Shown here piece after piece: positions 53,288 to 62,827 of a stretch of 64,000 bases of DNA (position 1 is the stretch's first letter; each line of letters opens with the position of its first letter). A model generated the notes under the pieces. That model was not told where the DNA came from, ran no database searches, and was given only the letters and a program-made list of their open reading frames with translations. Position numbers and translations under genes: made by a program. The DNA lies in assembly GCF_947648125.1 (NCBI RefSeq), contig NZ_CANSMR010000027.1, positions 1 through 64,000 of the forward strand. Direction: 5' to 3'. The stretch comes from an uncultured Bradyrhizobium sp. Lineage in GTDB: Bacteria > Pseudomonadota > Alphaproteobacteria > Rhizobiales > Xanthobacteraceae.

Positions 53288-53974
53288 GTGGTTTTTTGGA
53301 TCGCGAGTACGGCTGGATTGGCGACCGCTTATCTTTTCGGCTCGATACCTGCGGGCTATCTGGCCGGGAAACTGCTGAGGGGTATCGACATCCGGGAGCA
53401 CGGCTCCAGGTCCACCGGGGCGACAAACGTCTTGCGAACCCTGGGCAAGTGGCCCGCGTTGGCGGTCCTCTTGGTCGACGTGCTGAAGGGCGCGGCGGCG
53501 ATCGCGTTTGCCCGCTGGTTTTATCCCTGGCTCGGGACATTACCGTCGGTCACGCCACCGACAGCGATCGATCTGCAAACCTTGCTGCCTTGGGCGGTCT
53601 GCCTGGCCGGACTTGCCGTATTGTTGGGGCACAGCCGCTCGATCTGGCTGAATTTTACCGGCGGCAAATCCGCCGCAGCAGGGCTCGGCGTGTTGCTGGC
53701 GCTGTCCTGGCCGGTCGGCTTAGGCGCTGCCGCAGCCTTTGGCGTTGTGCTGGCTGTTTCACGGATGGTGTCGCTTGGTTCGATGCTGGCGGCGCTCACT
53801 GCGATCGCACTGGTCTGCACCATGGAGCAGCCGATGCCCTATCGGCTGCTGGTCATTGCAGGCGGCCTTTATGTGATCGCGCGCCATCGTGCCAACATCC
53901 AGCGGCTGCTGGCCGGGACCGAGCCGCGCGTGGGATCAAGTGCTCACGAATCGAAAGCCGCTTCACAAGGCTAA
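53288..53974 (+). CDS. plsY: glycerol-3-phosphate acyltransferase PlsY-family
   Basis: An inner-membrane enzyme that acylates glycerol 3-phosphate with acyl-phosphate, the first step of phospholipid synthesis. The 228-residue product has five or more helices and the PlsY motifs: FGSIPAGYLAGKLLRGIDIR, then STGATNVLRTLGK; LGHSRSIWLNFTGGKSAAAG; and ARHRANIQRLLAGTE. The GTG start at 53288 is chosen by frame. The Trp-for-Val in SIWLNF and the altered His motif suggest a divergent paralogue rather than the sole PlsY. Confidence 0.85.
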   Translation: MVFWIASTAGLATAYLFGSIPAGYLAGKLLRGIDIREHGSRSTGATNVLRTLGKWPALAVLLVDVLKGAAAIAFARWFYPWLGTLPSVTPPTAIDLQTLLPWAVCLAGLAVLLGHSRSIWLNFTGGKSAAAGLGVLLALSWPVGLGAAAAFGVVLAVSRMVSLGSMLAALTAIALVCTMEQPMPYRLLVIAGGLYVIARHRANIQRLLAGTEPRVGSSAHESKAASQG

Positions 53975-54015
53975 CGTGTGCGATCTATATGCGACCGACG
54001 TCGCAAGCATCGTGC

Positions 54016-54843
54016 TCACGCCGTTGGGTGTGCCCCTGAAATCGCCTCGATGACGTTTGACGAATGCGTCACAAAGCCGAAGCATTTCTTGACGTTGAAC
54101 AGGGTTGCTTCAACGCAGTAGCCCGGCGAGGTCGTTGCGCAGCAGTCTTCGACCAGAAGGCAACCGTAGCCCAGGAAGTTCGCGTCGGTGAGCGAATGCA
54201 GCACGCATTGATCGGTGTTGACGCCGGCAAACAGGATCGTCTTGGTTCCGAGATTGCGCAGAATGCTGTCCAGCGGCGTGTCCCAGAAGCCGCTGATCCG
54301 GTATTTGTCGACGTGAATGTCCTCGGGCTCCTGCTTCAATTCATCGACAACGGCCGCGGCCCAGCTGTCCTTCTGCAGCACGCGCGCGCCACTGCCCGGC
54401 AACGGCTCGCCAAGGCCGATGCCGACGCCCTTCGGCTTGTAGAGATGGAGCTGGTTCGGCGCCATGTTCTTCAGATCGGGCCGATTGCCCCAGTTCAGCC
54501 AGATGACGTGCACGCCCGCCTTCCGCAACACCGGGAGAAGTTTCTGCAGCGGCTCGATCGGCGCCCGATCCGGCGTGTGGTCGAGGCCGAGATGGTCGAC
54601 CCATCCCCCCTTCGCGCAGAAGTCGTTCTGCATGTCGACGACGATGAGAGCGGTGCGATGCAGATCGACCGTCACCGTTTGGGGCTGCGCGTCGATCGTG
54701 ACCGCCCTGGGCGGCGGCGGCGCCATCGCCATGTTGACGTTGGTGTCGTCGACCAGCCATTTGTAGCCGGGAGCAGACCCAAGAGGATTGGCGGTGCTGG
54801 GCGCGGTAGATTCCGCGGCCTTTGCTAAAGTGGAACTCGTCAT
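54016..54843 (-). CDS. cysteine hydrolase, isochorismatase family
   Basis: A 275-residue hydrolase with the catalytic triad Asp in VVDMQNDFC (about 68-76), Lys in VDKYRISGF (about 178) and Cys in GVNTDQCVLHS (about 211). Related enzymes split carbamoyl amides: ureidoacrylate (RutB), biuret, triuret. An N-terminal extension of about 60 residues is unusual. It is the last gene of the carbamoyl/ABC operon, 44 bp after the permease. A role in releasing ammonia or carbamate from the imported compound is likely. Confidence 0.87.
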   Translation of the reverse strand: MTSSTLAKAAESTAPSTANPLGSAPGYKWLVDDTNVNMAMAPPPPRAVTIDAQPQTVTVDLHRTALIVVDMQNDFCAKGGWVDHLGLDHTPDRAPIEPLQKLLPVLRKAGVHVIWLNWGNRPDLKNMAPNQLHLYKPKGVGIGLGEPLPGSGARVLQKDSWAAAVVDELKQEPEDIHVDKYRISGFWDTPLDSILRNLGTKTILFAGVNTDQCVLHSLTDANFLGYGCLLVEDCCATTSPGYCVEATLFNVKKCFGFVTHSSNVIEAISGAHPTA

Positions 54844-54887
54844 CGGACTTTCCTCCCTTGCCTATGTTTTCTTGAAGTCTGTTGCGA

Positions 54888-55811
54888 TCAGCCGCCGCGT
54901 TCGAACGGAATCGTCAGGGCCGAGGGCTGCCTGCTCTTTCCGACGAAGCCCGCGATGGCGACCAGCGCCAGCAGATATGGCAGCAGCAACAGCAGCGCGA
55001 CCGGCACATCGAGCTGCAGCGCCGGCACCAGGAATTGCAGCGCGGTCGCAAAGCCGAACAGCAGGCACGCCGCCAGCGTGTACCAGGGGTTCCAGCCGCC
55101 GAAGATCACGGCCGTGATCGCGAGGTAGCCTGCTCCCTTGGTCATGTTCTCGGTGAACGTATTGCTGTCCGCGACCGACATGAACGCGCCGCCGAGGCCG
55201 GCCAGGATGCCGGCGTAGAGCACGCCGAGATAGCGCGTCCTGGCCACGCTGATGCCGGCCTTGTCCGCGGCGCGCGGGTCCTCGCCGACCGCCCGCACCG
55301 CCAGTCCGAACGACGTGTACTTCAGGATCAGCCACGTCACGACGACCATTAGGATGCTGACATAGGCAAGGCCGGTCTGGTTCGCCAACGCCGGCCCGAT
55401 CACCGGGATCTGAGCGAGCCAAGGCAGATTGAGCTGCGCGAAGCCGGGAATCGGATCGCGCGACAGCGGCCCGAAGATCTCACGGTAGAGAAACGTGGTT
55501 GTTCCCAGCGCCAGGATGTTGAACCCGATCCCCACCACCAATTGATTTGCGCGTAATGTCACGCTCAACACGGCCTGGACCGCGGCAACCGCCATCGCGA
55601 CCAATACGCCGGCCGCCACGCCGAGAAGCGGCGAGCCGGTCGCCCACGATGCCAGTGCCGCCGTGAAGGCCGACATCAGCATCATGCCATCGAGGCTGAG
55701 ATTGAGCACGCCGGCGCGCTCGCTCAGCATCTCGCCGGTTGCGGCGAAGATGATCGGAACCGCGAGACGAAGCCCGGAACCGATGAACACGGCCATTTGT
55801 TCGTCAATCAT
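54888..55811 (-). CDS. ABC transporter permease, BMP/purine-nucleoside type
   Basis: A 307-residue inner-membrane permease of the BPD_transp_2 family (as in nucleoside and guanosine importers) with about eight to ten helices. Recognisable parts are AATGEMLSERAGVLNLSLDG and GLAVRAVGEDPRAADKAGIS, the latter the coupling loop to the ATPase. Its ATG overlaps the stop of the other permease (ATGA, 55808-55811). Confidence 0.92.
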   Translation of the reverse strand: MIDEQMAVFIGSGLRLAVPIIFAATGEMLSERAGVLNLSLDGMMLMSAFTAALASWATGSPLLGVAAGVLVAMAVAAVQAVLSVTLRANQLVVGIGFNILALGTTTFLYREIFGPLSRDPIPGFAQLNLPWLAQIPVIGPALANQTGLAYVSILMVVVTWLILKYTSFGLAVRAVGEDPRAADKAGISVARTRYLGVLYAGILAGLGGAFMSVADSNTFTENMTKGAGYLAITAVIFGGWNPWYTLAACLLFGFATALQFLVPALQLDVPVALLLLLPYLLALVAIAGFVGKSRQPSALTIPFERGG

Positions 55812-56902
55812 CGGGTCACCTTTCGGTTGGTGAGGATTGCGGAGCCTGCAATGACAATGACGATCAGGCCCTGGCAGATCAGAACGACCGCGGACGGGAC
55901 GTGCGCCGAGATTTCCATGTTGATGGATCCCGATCGCAGGAATCCGAACAGCAACGCGCCGATCACCACGCCGGTGGCCGAGCCGCGCGACAGCAGACCG
56001 ACTACCAGGCCGTCAAATCCGTAACCGGACGAGAAATCGCTCGTCAGATAGAACTGCTGGCCGAGAATCATGATCGCGCCGCCGAGACCGCCCAGGCCGC
56101 CGGAGACCGTCATGGCCAGGATAACGTAGAAGCTCGTCCGCATGCCCGCACGGCGGGAGGCCGTCGCATTCAAGCCGACGGCACGCAGTCGCAGACCGAG
56201 CGTGCTGTGCTTGAGCACCAGCCACACCACGACGACCGCGATCGCCGCGATCAGCAGACCGATATGGAGCGGAGATCCATTGTCGGGGAACAGCAGCGGC
56301 AGCTTGGTCGTGTCAGGAATCTCCGCCGATTCCGGCAGCGACGACACGTCGCTGATCGGCTTGCGCAGCAGGTGAAAGGACTCGACGGACCAGTACACCA
56401 GCGGCAGCGCAATGAAGCTGAGCAGCAATGTGCTGATGACCTCGTTGGTGCCGCGCGCAGCCTTGAGGAAGCCCGCGAGGCCGCCCCAGACGGCTCCGGC
56501 GATGGTCCCGACGGCGAGCGGCACGATGAACGCCAGTCCCAAGGGCAGGTCGCCGGCGCCATGCAGGGCCGCTGCCGTCGCGAACATGCCGCCCATCGCG
56601 ATCTGCCCCTCGCCGCCCACATTGGTCAGGTTGGCACGGCTGGCGAAGATGAAGCCGAGACCGACCAGCGCGAGGCTGATGGCGCGATTGATCGAGGCAC
56701 CGATGTTGAAATCGCTTCCGGCCATGCCGTCCCAGAAGGCTTCGATCGCCTCGAGGACGGACGCACCCGTGGCGGCGATGATGAGCAGGCCGATCCCGAG
56801 CGCGATAAGGGTCGATATCACCGGAACCAGAACCTGCAACGGCACAAGCTCGAGCCTCGCGCCCTTTGCGACCCGCGCGAGCTTCGGATTTTTCATAACC
56901 AT
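55808..56902 (-). CDS. ABC transporter permease, BMP/purine-nucleoside type
   Basis: The partner permease, about 364 residues, with multiple helices, the FASRANLTNVGGEGQIAMGG segment and the coupling loop LGLRLRAVGLNATASRRAGM. The exact start is unclear: the ATG at 56902 avoids overlap with the ATPase gene, while 56923 would overlap it by 14 bp. It lies between the ATPase and the second permease. Confidence 0.9.
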   Translation of the reverse strand: MVMKNPKLARVAKGARLELVPLQVLVPVISTLIALGIGLLIIAATGASVLEAIEAFWDGMAGSDFNIGASINRAISLALVGLGFIFASRANLTNVGGEGQIAMGGMFATAAALHGAGDLPLGLAFIVPLAVGTIAGAVWGGLAGFLKAARGTNEVISTLLLSFIALPLVYWSVESFHLLRKPISDVSSLPESAEIPDTTKLPLLFPDNGSPLHIGLLIAAIAVVVVWLVLKHSTLGLRLRAVGLNATASRRAGMRTSFYVILAMTVSGGLGGLGGAIMILGQQFYLTSDFSSGYGFDGLVVGLLSRGSATGVVIGALLFGFLRSGSINMEISAHVPSAVVLICQGLIVIVIAGSAILTNRKVTR

Positions 56903-56909
56903 GGCCAAC

Positions 56910-58466
56910 CTAGACATGCGCATGCCCCGACATCATCGCTCCGATCGCCTCGCGGCTGAACGACCCGGCGGCGAGCTCGCCAACCAGCCTTCCTCGGTAG
57001 ATCACCGCGATCCGGTCCGACACCGCCATCAGCTCCTCGAGCTCGCTGGAGATCAAAAGCACCCCGAGGCCGTCATCGCGCGCGGCACGAATGCGATTGT
57101 AGACCGCCTCGATCGCGCCGACGTCGAGGCCGCGCGTCGGCTGCGCCGCGAGCAGGAACACCAGCGGATCGAGCGAGAGCTCGCGTGCAAGCACCGCCTT
57201 CTGTTGGTTGCCGCCCGAGAGGCTCGCCATCGAAACATCGGGGCTGCTCGCCCGCACGTCGAAGTCGCGCATCATCGCCTCCGCCGCCTTGCGGCGCGCC
57301 GACTTATCGAGCAGGCCGAAACGGCTGAATTTTCCGATCGCGCCGAGAAACAGGTTCTCGGCAACCGACAATTCCCTGATGCAGGCCACCGCATGGCGAT
57401 CCTCGGGAACGATGCCGACGCCCGCATCGGTGATCTCCTGCGGCGTGCAGCCGCCGACCTGTGTCCCGCCGACGACGATCGCGCCGGCGCTTGGCGAGGC
57501 GAGACCGGCCAGGATCAGTCCGAGCTCGGTCTGGCCGTTGCCCTCGACGCCCGCGATCCCGACGATCTCGCCGGTCCCGACCGTGAGGCTCAGGCCGTCG
57601 AGCCGCGGCACGCCATGCGGGTCGCGATACACGAGGTCCGAGATCTGCAGCACCGCCTCGCCCGGCGACACCGGGCCCGCTGCGTCCGAGGTGGGTTTCG
57701 CCGGCGTCTTGCCTTCGATGTCGACCGCCGCAGCGAGCACCGAGCCTGCCGACTGGACGTCGCGGCCGACCATCGAGCGCACCAGCGACCGGATGTCGGC
57801 GCCCTCCATCGTGACGGTCTCGATGATCCGGCCCTGCCGCAGCACCGTGGTGCGATCGGCCACCCGGCTGATTTCGCCGAGCTTGTGCGTCACCAGGATC
57901 ACGGACTTTCCGCGCAGCGCCACCTGGCGGCAGATCGCCAGCAGCGCGTCGATCTCATCCGGCTGCAGCACGGCCGTCGGCTCGTCGAGCACGAGCAGTT
58001 GCGGATCGCCGAGCAGGCATTTGATGATCTCGACCCGCTGCCGCTCGCCGACCGACAGCGCATCGATCCGCGCCTCGGGGTCGATTTCGAGGCCGTATTC
58101 GGCGGCGAGCTGCTCCATCCGCACGATGATGTCCTGCGGCTTCAGCACCGCGCTGGCGCGACCGAGCATCAGGTTCTCGGCCACGCTCATGTTGGGCACC
58201 AGGCTGAAATGCTGATGCACCATCACGACGCCGCGCTGCAGCGCTTCCGCCGGGCCGCGCGGATCGAACGGCTCGCCGCCCAGCGTCATCGTGCCGGCAT
58301 CCGGCCGGTGCACCCCGAACACCAGGTTGCACAATGTCGATTTGCCGGCGCCGTTCTCGCCAAGCAGGCAGTGCACCTCGCCGCGCTCGATCAGCAGCGA
58401 TATGTCGTCGAGCGCGGTGAAAGCCCCGAAGCGCTTGGTCAAGCCAGACAGTTCGAGAAGAGCCAC
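56910..58466 (-). CDS. ABC transporter ATPase (two nucleotide-binding domains), BMP type
   Basis: A 518-residue double ATPase that powers the importer. The first domain has the Walker A GENGAGKST (about 38-46), signature LSVGERQRVEI and Walker B LLVLDEPTAVL; the second has a degenerate Walker A (GIAGVEGNGQTEL), signature LSGGNQQKAVL and LVFLLAAQPTRGLD. This two-domain form with a weak second A site is normal for the RbsA/YufO family. The start is a GTG at 58466, two bases after the binding-protein stop. Confidence 0.93.
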   Translation of the reverse strand: MALLELSGLTKRFGAFTALDDISLLIERGEVHCLLGENGAGKSTLCNLVFGVHRPDAGTMTLGGEPFDPRGPAEALQRGVVMVHQHFSLVPNMSVAENLMLGRASAVLKPQDIIVRMEQLAAEYGLEIDPEARIDALSVGERQRVEIIKCLLGDPQLLVLDEPTAVLQPDEIDALLAICRQVALRGKSVILVTHKLGEISRVADRTTVLRQGRIIETVTMEGADIRSLVRSMVGRDVQSAGSVLAAAVDIEGKTPAKPTSDAAGPVSPGEAVLQISDLVYRDPHGVPRLDGLSLTVGTGEIVGIAGVEGNGQTELGLILAGLASPSAGAIVVGGTQVGGCTPQEITDAGVGIVPEDRHAVACIRELSVAENLFLGAIGKFSRFGLLDKSARRKAAEAMMRDFDVRASSPDVSMASLSGGNQQKAVLARELSLDPLVFLLAAQPTRGLDVGAIEAVYNRIRAARDDGLGVLLISSELEELMAVSDRIAVIYRGRLVGELAAGSFSREAIGAMMSGHAHV

Positions 58467-58468
58467 GG

Positions 58469-59455
58469 TCAGCCCACCTTGACTTTGATCTTGTTCGACA
58501 GCAGGTCGTCCTTGAGCTCCTTGATCTTGGCCTGGATCTCCGGCGTCGCACCGGCGCAGATCTCGATGTCGGCCGAGCGCGGCCCCATAGCGAGGCCGAA
58601 CTGCTTGTACTCCGGGTGCCACGCTCCGGCGACGGCCTGGTCGATGGCGTATTCGACCATGAAGCCGATGCCGCTGACCGTGTAGGCGATGTAGAGCGGG
58701 TTGTTGTCGGAGCAGTAGTTGGTGTAGCTCCCGATCATCCTGGTGCCCTTCTCGCGCGCCGCCTGCTCCATTCCGCGCACGCCGAGATTGAGGATGTTGT
58801 AGTGGACGTCGGCCCCCTGCGCGATCGCGGCAAGGGTCGCCTCCTTCGCCTTGGCGACGTCGTCGAAGTCGCCGGTGTAGGTCACGAAGCATTTGGTATC
58901 CGGCTTGACGTACTTGGCGCCGTTCGCGAATTCCGTTCCGGTGTTGACGATGGCCGGAATTTCAAGACCGCCGACGTAGCTCACCGCCCCGTTCTTCGAC
59001 ATCATCGCGGCGACCGCGCCGGCAATGAAGCCGATCTGGGCCTGCAGCACGTCGTACTGCGCGACGTTTTCGGTCGGCTGTCCGGTCGGGCCGACGATGG
59101 AAAACTTCACCTTCGGGAATCGCTTGGCGACCTTGAGCACCGATGCCTGGGTCTGCCCCGCGGCGCCGATCACCATGTCGTTCTTGGTCGCGAGCGTGAC
59201 GAGCGCCTGCTCCATGTCGGCGAACTTGACGTTCTCGATCGACGTGATCACGACCTTCTTGCCGTGGCGCTGCTCGGCCGCCTTCATGCCGTTATAGGCC
59301 GACTCCATCCAGCCATGGTCGGCCCGCGACCCCGGAATGAGAATGCCGATGCGCAGCGGCTTCGCATCGTCAGCGAAGGCGAGCCGGCCCGATGAACCGA
59401 TGAAGGCTGCCGAGAGCAGACTTGTTTGCAGAAATGCACGACGGGTACCGTTCAT
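58469..59455 (-). CDS. BMP-family ABC substrate-binding protein
   Basis: A 328-residue periplasmic binding protein of the basic-membrane-protein (Bmp/PnrA) family, which binds purine nucleosides and similar compounds. The N terminus NGTRRAFLQTSLLSAAF carries a twin-arginine motif (RRAFLQ), so export is probably by Tat. The mature part begins PLRIGILIPGSRADHGWMES. The start follows AGGAGG. It is the first of four ABC genes and lies 97 bp after the AllG-type gene. Confidence 0.92.
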   Translation of the reverse strand: MNGTRRAFLQTSLLSAAFIGSSGRLAFADDAKPLRIGILIPGSRADHGWMESAYNGMKAAEQRHGKKVVITSIENVKFADMEQALVTLATKNDMVIGAAGQTQASVLKVAKRFPKVKFSIVGPTGQPTENVAQYDVLQAQIGFIAGAVAAMMSKNGAVSYVGGLEIPAIVNTGTEFANGAKYVKPDTKCFVTYTGDFDDVAKAKEATLAAIAQGADVHYNILNLGVRGMEQAAREKGTRMIGSYTNYCSDNNPLYIAYTVSGIGFMVEYAIDQAVAGAWHPEYKQFGLAMGPRSADIEICAGATPEIQAKIKELKDDLLSNKIKVKVG

Positions 59456-59552
59456 GTGTTTCCTCCTGTTCGTTCCCGGTGTCGCCGCATTGTTGCGGCA
59501 TTTTTTCAGTCGGCGGCGCGACCGCGCCGTCGTTCTCAAGATCGCAGCAACG

Positions 59553-61001
59553 TCATCTCGCGGTCATCGCCGCCAGCGCGCCGACAGCGTCGACAAAGCA
59601 CTTCATCGGAGCCTGCACGACGCCGGCGCCGATGATCCCCATGCCCGGCTCCTTGTGCGCCGTTGCGGTGTTGATGACCGGCCGCATGCTCTCGTCCACA
59701 ACCTTGCGGATGTCGATGCCGACCGGCGCTCCGATGAAGTCGAGCATCGGCAGAGTGAAGCCGGGATTGCGACCGATCGTGACGTGCGCCATCTCGCGCG
59801 AATAGCGCAGCGCGTCCTGCGGCGTGCCGCCGACGAACTGGACCATCGCGGGAGCTGCGGCCATCGCGAACGCACCGAGCCCGGCGGTCTCGGTGATCGC
59901 GCTGTCGCCGATGTCGGGATTGGCATCGGCCTCGCTGAAGCCGGGCAGGAACAGGCCGACCGGGATGTCGGCCGGACCGACGAACCATTGCCCCTTCAGT
60001 CCGCTGACCCTGATGCCGACATTCACGCCGTTGCGCGCCATTGCGGTGACGATGCTGCTGAACGGCACGCCGTGCGCGGCATCCATGGTCGCCTTGCAGG
60101 CCGCCATCGACAGGCTGAGGAAGAACATGTCGTCCGCCCCGATCGTCCGCAGCGTCTCGTGGACGATGTCGCGCGAGATCGGGGACTTGAGCAGCGATTC
60201 CGTGACGGCGCGATACAGCAGCAAGGTCGCAGCGGTGTTGCGATTATGGACGTCGTCGCCCATGTGCAGCGACTGCGACATCAGCGGCTTCAACGGCAAT
60301 CCGCCGTCGATGCCGGCGACGGCGGCCTTCAGGCATGGAGCCAGCACATTCTCGATCAGCTTGAGGCCGTCGATCACCTCGGGCGCGAAGGCACCGAACC
60401 GCAATGTCTTGGCGCCGCCGGATTCCATCATCGGCGCATAGGCGCGATTGCCGGTGGTCTGGTTCAGCACCACGAAGAGCGGCATCGAGGGCGAGATGAT
60501 CCCGGTCATCGGCCCGACCGCGCCGAATTCATGGCACGGCGCGAAGCGGATGCCGCCTGCCGCGACGAGTTGCTCGGCTTCTTGCTGGGTCGTCGCCCAT
60601 TTTTCGTAAAGGATTGCGCCGACGACGGCCCCCTTCATCGGGCCGCACATATGGTTCCAGGCGATCGGCGGACCGGCATGGAGCAGCGTCCGGCCCATGT
60701 CCGGCCAGACCTCGGATGCGTGCGCCGCGACGTCGACCCATACCGGCTGCGCGGTCAGGATGCGCTCGAGCACTTCCGCATTGGCGCGATCGATCCGTGA
60801 CCCCAGGCAGTCGGCATCACCGGCGTCGCCAACCAGTTGCGCGAGGCTCCAGGCGACCTCGGGACTTCCGTCGCCGACCGGCTGCCACTGCAGACGCACC
60901 AGCAGGGCCCCGCTGCTCTCGACACCGCGATCGAGGCCGGAGGCGCCAAGGCTGATGACCGATGTCTTGTTCTGGAGCGCGGAAGAGGCTGCGTTCATCA
61001 T
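59553..61001 (-). CDS. DUF1116-family protein (AllG/YlbE-like, oxamate carbamoyltransferase subunit)
   Basis: A 482-residue DUF1116 protein, related to E. coli YlbE/AllG. With FdrA (AllF) and AllH it forms oxamate carbamoyltransferase, which turns oxalurate and phosphate into oxamate and carbamoyl phosphate. Conserved-looking elements include WNHMCGPMKGAVVGAILYEK and HEFGAVGPMTGIISPSMP. It overlaps fdrA by the ATGA at 60998-61001. No AllH/DUF2877 gene is inside the window; it may lie beyond the edge, or be absent. Confidence 0.87.
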   Translation of the reverse strand: MMNAASSALQNKTSVISLGASGLDRGVESSGALLVRLQWQPVGDGSPEVAWSLAQLVGDAGDADCLGSRIDRANAEVLERILTAQPVWVDVAAHASEVWPDMGRTLLHAGPPIAWNHMCGPMKGAVVGAILYEKWATTQQEAEQLVAAGGIRFAPCHEFGAVGPMTGIISPSMPLFVVLNQTTGNRAYAPMMESGGAKTLRFGAFAPEVIDGLKLIENVLAPCLKAAVAGIDGGLPLKPLMSQSLHMGDDVHNRNTAATLLLYRAVTESLLKSPISRDIVHETLRTIGADDMFFLSLSMAACKATMDAAHGVPFSSIVTAMARNGVNVGIRVSGLKGQWFVGPADIPVGLFLPGFSEADANPDIGDSAITETAGLGAFAMAAAPAMVQFVGGTPQDALRYSREMAHVTIGRNPGFTLPMLDFIGAPVGIDIRKVVDESMRPVINTATAHKEPGMGIIGAGVVQAPMKCFVDAVGALAAMTAR

Positions 61002-62596
61002 CGTTCTCCACCTTGCATCGCGCGGCGCCCCGTGGCGTTGTCGTCCGCGGCCACGCGGCTCGCGATAGCTTGCGCGGAAAGCGCTGCGCCCGTGCTGCTG
61101 CCGACAATCTCGGCGCCGGCGTCCGCCAACATGGCTTTCTGGGTCTCATAGGGCTGCGGATCTGAACCCGTGCCGCAGACGAAGCAGACCACGGGAAGCT
61201 CCCGCCCCTGCGCTCGCGCCGCGGCCTTCGCCCGGCGGATCGCCGGAGCCAGGATCTCTGCCGGATTGGGGTGGCTGCCGTAACCAAGCACGACGTCCAG
61301 AACGATGCAGGCGACGGTCGGATCGTCCGCCTCCTTCAGCAACCGTTCGATCCGCACGCCGTAGTCGATCATCGGATGCGGACGTCCCACCGTGAATTCG
61401 TCACTGCCCAGATCGATCGCCGTGTGCCCGTGGCTCTCTGCCACGTCGGCGAGACGATCTGCGCCGGCAAGCGGCGCGTTCGACCGGGCACGAATGCCCG
61501 CCGCCCGCCAAATGGTCTGGGCTTCCGAGCAGAACGTACCACCGGAGTAGAGACCGCGCAGGTAGCGCTGCGAGGGTGCCAGCGACGCACAAACCCTCGT
61601 TGCGAACTGTTCGATGGACTGTTCGTCACCCCCGGGTTGGCGCGCTCCCGCAAGCACGATGACCTGCCGCGCCGTCTCCTCAAGCGACGACGTGCGGTGA
61701 ACATTGCCGGCGGATGCTGCCGGCTCGCCGCCGAGGAAGCAGATCACCACCGGCTTTCCGATCGCACGAGCGCGCTCGATGACCCGCTTCTGCACATCTG
61801 GCGCAGGAGGCTTGGAGACGATGGCGACAACTTTGGTCTGCGCGTCGGCGGCCAGCAGCTCCAGGCCCTGCAACATCGTGATGCCACCGACCTCGCTGGA
61901 AACGTCGTGGCTGCCAGTGCCGATCGCCTGCGAGATGCCCTGGCCATGACGATGGATCTGGCACATCACCTCTTGCAGGCCGGTGCCCGACGCTCCGACG
62001 AGCCCGATCACACCCCGCCGAACGACGTTGGCAAATCCAAGCGGCACGCCGTTGATGATGGCCGTGCCGCAATCCGGTCCCATCACCAGCAGGCCCTTCC
62101 GCGCCGCAACGCGCTTGATGGCCACCTCTTGTTCGATCGGCACGTTGTCGCTGAACAGCAATACGTTCAGGCCCTGGCGCAGCGCCTTCAAGGCTTCTGC
62201 CGCGGCATAGGGGCCCGGCACCGAGATCAAGGCGAGGTCGGCATGATCGGCGATCGCGACGCCGCCGGAGATTGAACGCGGCGGTGCTTCCGCCGCGGCT
62301 TCAGTCGATCCGCCCTTCGGTTCTTCGCCGGCGATCAGGGAGTGGATCTCGCGCTCCGCGGCTACGCGCTTTTCGGGCGCATCGTCCGCCACGACGATCA
62401 TGATATCGCCCGGCTTGGCGCTCTCGAGCGCCGGACTCATTAGCCCGGCCTGCTGCAGGAACTCCTTGTTGCTGCGCGTTCCCATCAGCAGCGTGACCCG
62501 CTGCACGCCGGTCCGCGCGACCGTGACCTGCGAAATCCGCATCAACGACACGGAATCCTTATACAGGTTCGCCCTTATGCTGGATTGAATGGCCAT
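60998..62596 (-). CDS. fdrA: FdrA-family protein (AllF, oxamate carbamoyltransferase subunit)
   Basis: A 532-residue protein of the FdrA/acyl-CoA-synthetase-like family with CoA-binding-type Rossmann folds: GLVGASGTGLQEVMCQIHRH near 210 and, in the C-terminal half, DYGVRIERLLKEADDP followed by IVLDVVLGYGSHPNPAEILA. E. coli FdrA (AllF) is a subunit of oxamate carbamoyltransferase. The ATG at 62596 gives MAIQSSIRANLYKDSVSLMR; a longer open frame upstream is not family sequence. The gap to carbamate kinase is 231 bp. Confidence 0.88.
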   Translation of the reverse strand: MAIQSSIRANLYKDSVSLMRISQVTVARTGVQRVTLLMGTRSNKEFLQQAGLMSPALESAKPGDIMIVVADDAPEKRVAAEREIHSLIAGEEPKGGSTEAAAEAPPRSISGGVAIADHADLALISVPGPYAAAEALKALRQGLNVLLFSDNVPIEQEVAIKRVAARKGLLVMGPDCGTAIINGVPLGFANVVRRGVIGLVGASGTGLQEVMCQIHRHGQGISQAIGTGSHDVSSEVGGITMLQGLELLAADAQTKVVAIVSKPPAPDVQKRVIERARAIGKPVVICFLGGEPAASAGNVHRTSSLEETARQVIVLAGARQPGGDEQSIEQFATRVCASLAPSQRYLRGLYSGGTFCSEAQTIWRAAGIRARSNAPLAGADRLADVAESHGHTAIDLGSDEFTVGRPHPMIDYGVRIERLLKEADDPTVACIVLDVVLGYGSHPNPAEILAPAIRRAKAAARAQGRELPVVCFVCGTGSDPQPYETQKAMLADAGAEIVGSSTGAALSAQAIASRVAADDNATGRRAMQGGER

Positions 62597-62783
62597 TGCC
62601 TTGTCGTTCCCTTGAATCCCGCAGGCTGCTTGTTTGTCTTGTGTTTGAGCTTGAGCCAGCGGCCAGCTCGATTGCCTGATCAGAATGAGGCGCCGACGCA
62701 CCTCAACTGCTTCAACTCGGTGAGCGCGGGCGCCACTGCGGCCATCAAGAGCGGACCGCCATCTTGCTCGACACTCGAATGCA

Positions 62784-62820
62784 GATTGGCGCGGGCGGAT
62801 GTCCCGTTGATGCGCCAATC
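62784..62820 (-). promoter_or_regulatory. 9-bp inverted repeat after the carbamate kinase gene
   Basis: GATTGGCGC and GCGCCAATC form an exact inverted repeat with a 19-base spacer, 8 bp past the carbamate kinase stop. It could partly terminate or stabilise the transcript, or be a regulator site for a promoter ahead of fdrA in this 231-base gap. Confidence 0.4.
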
Positions 62821-62827
62821 CCGGCGG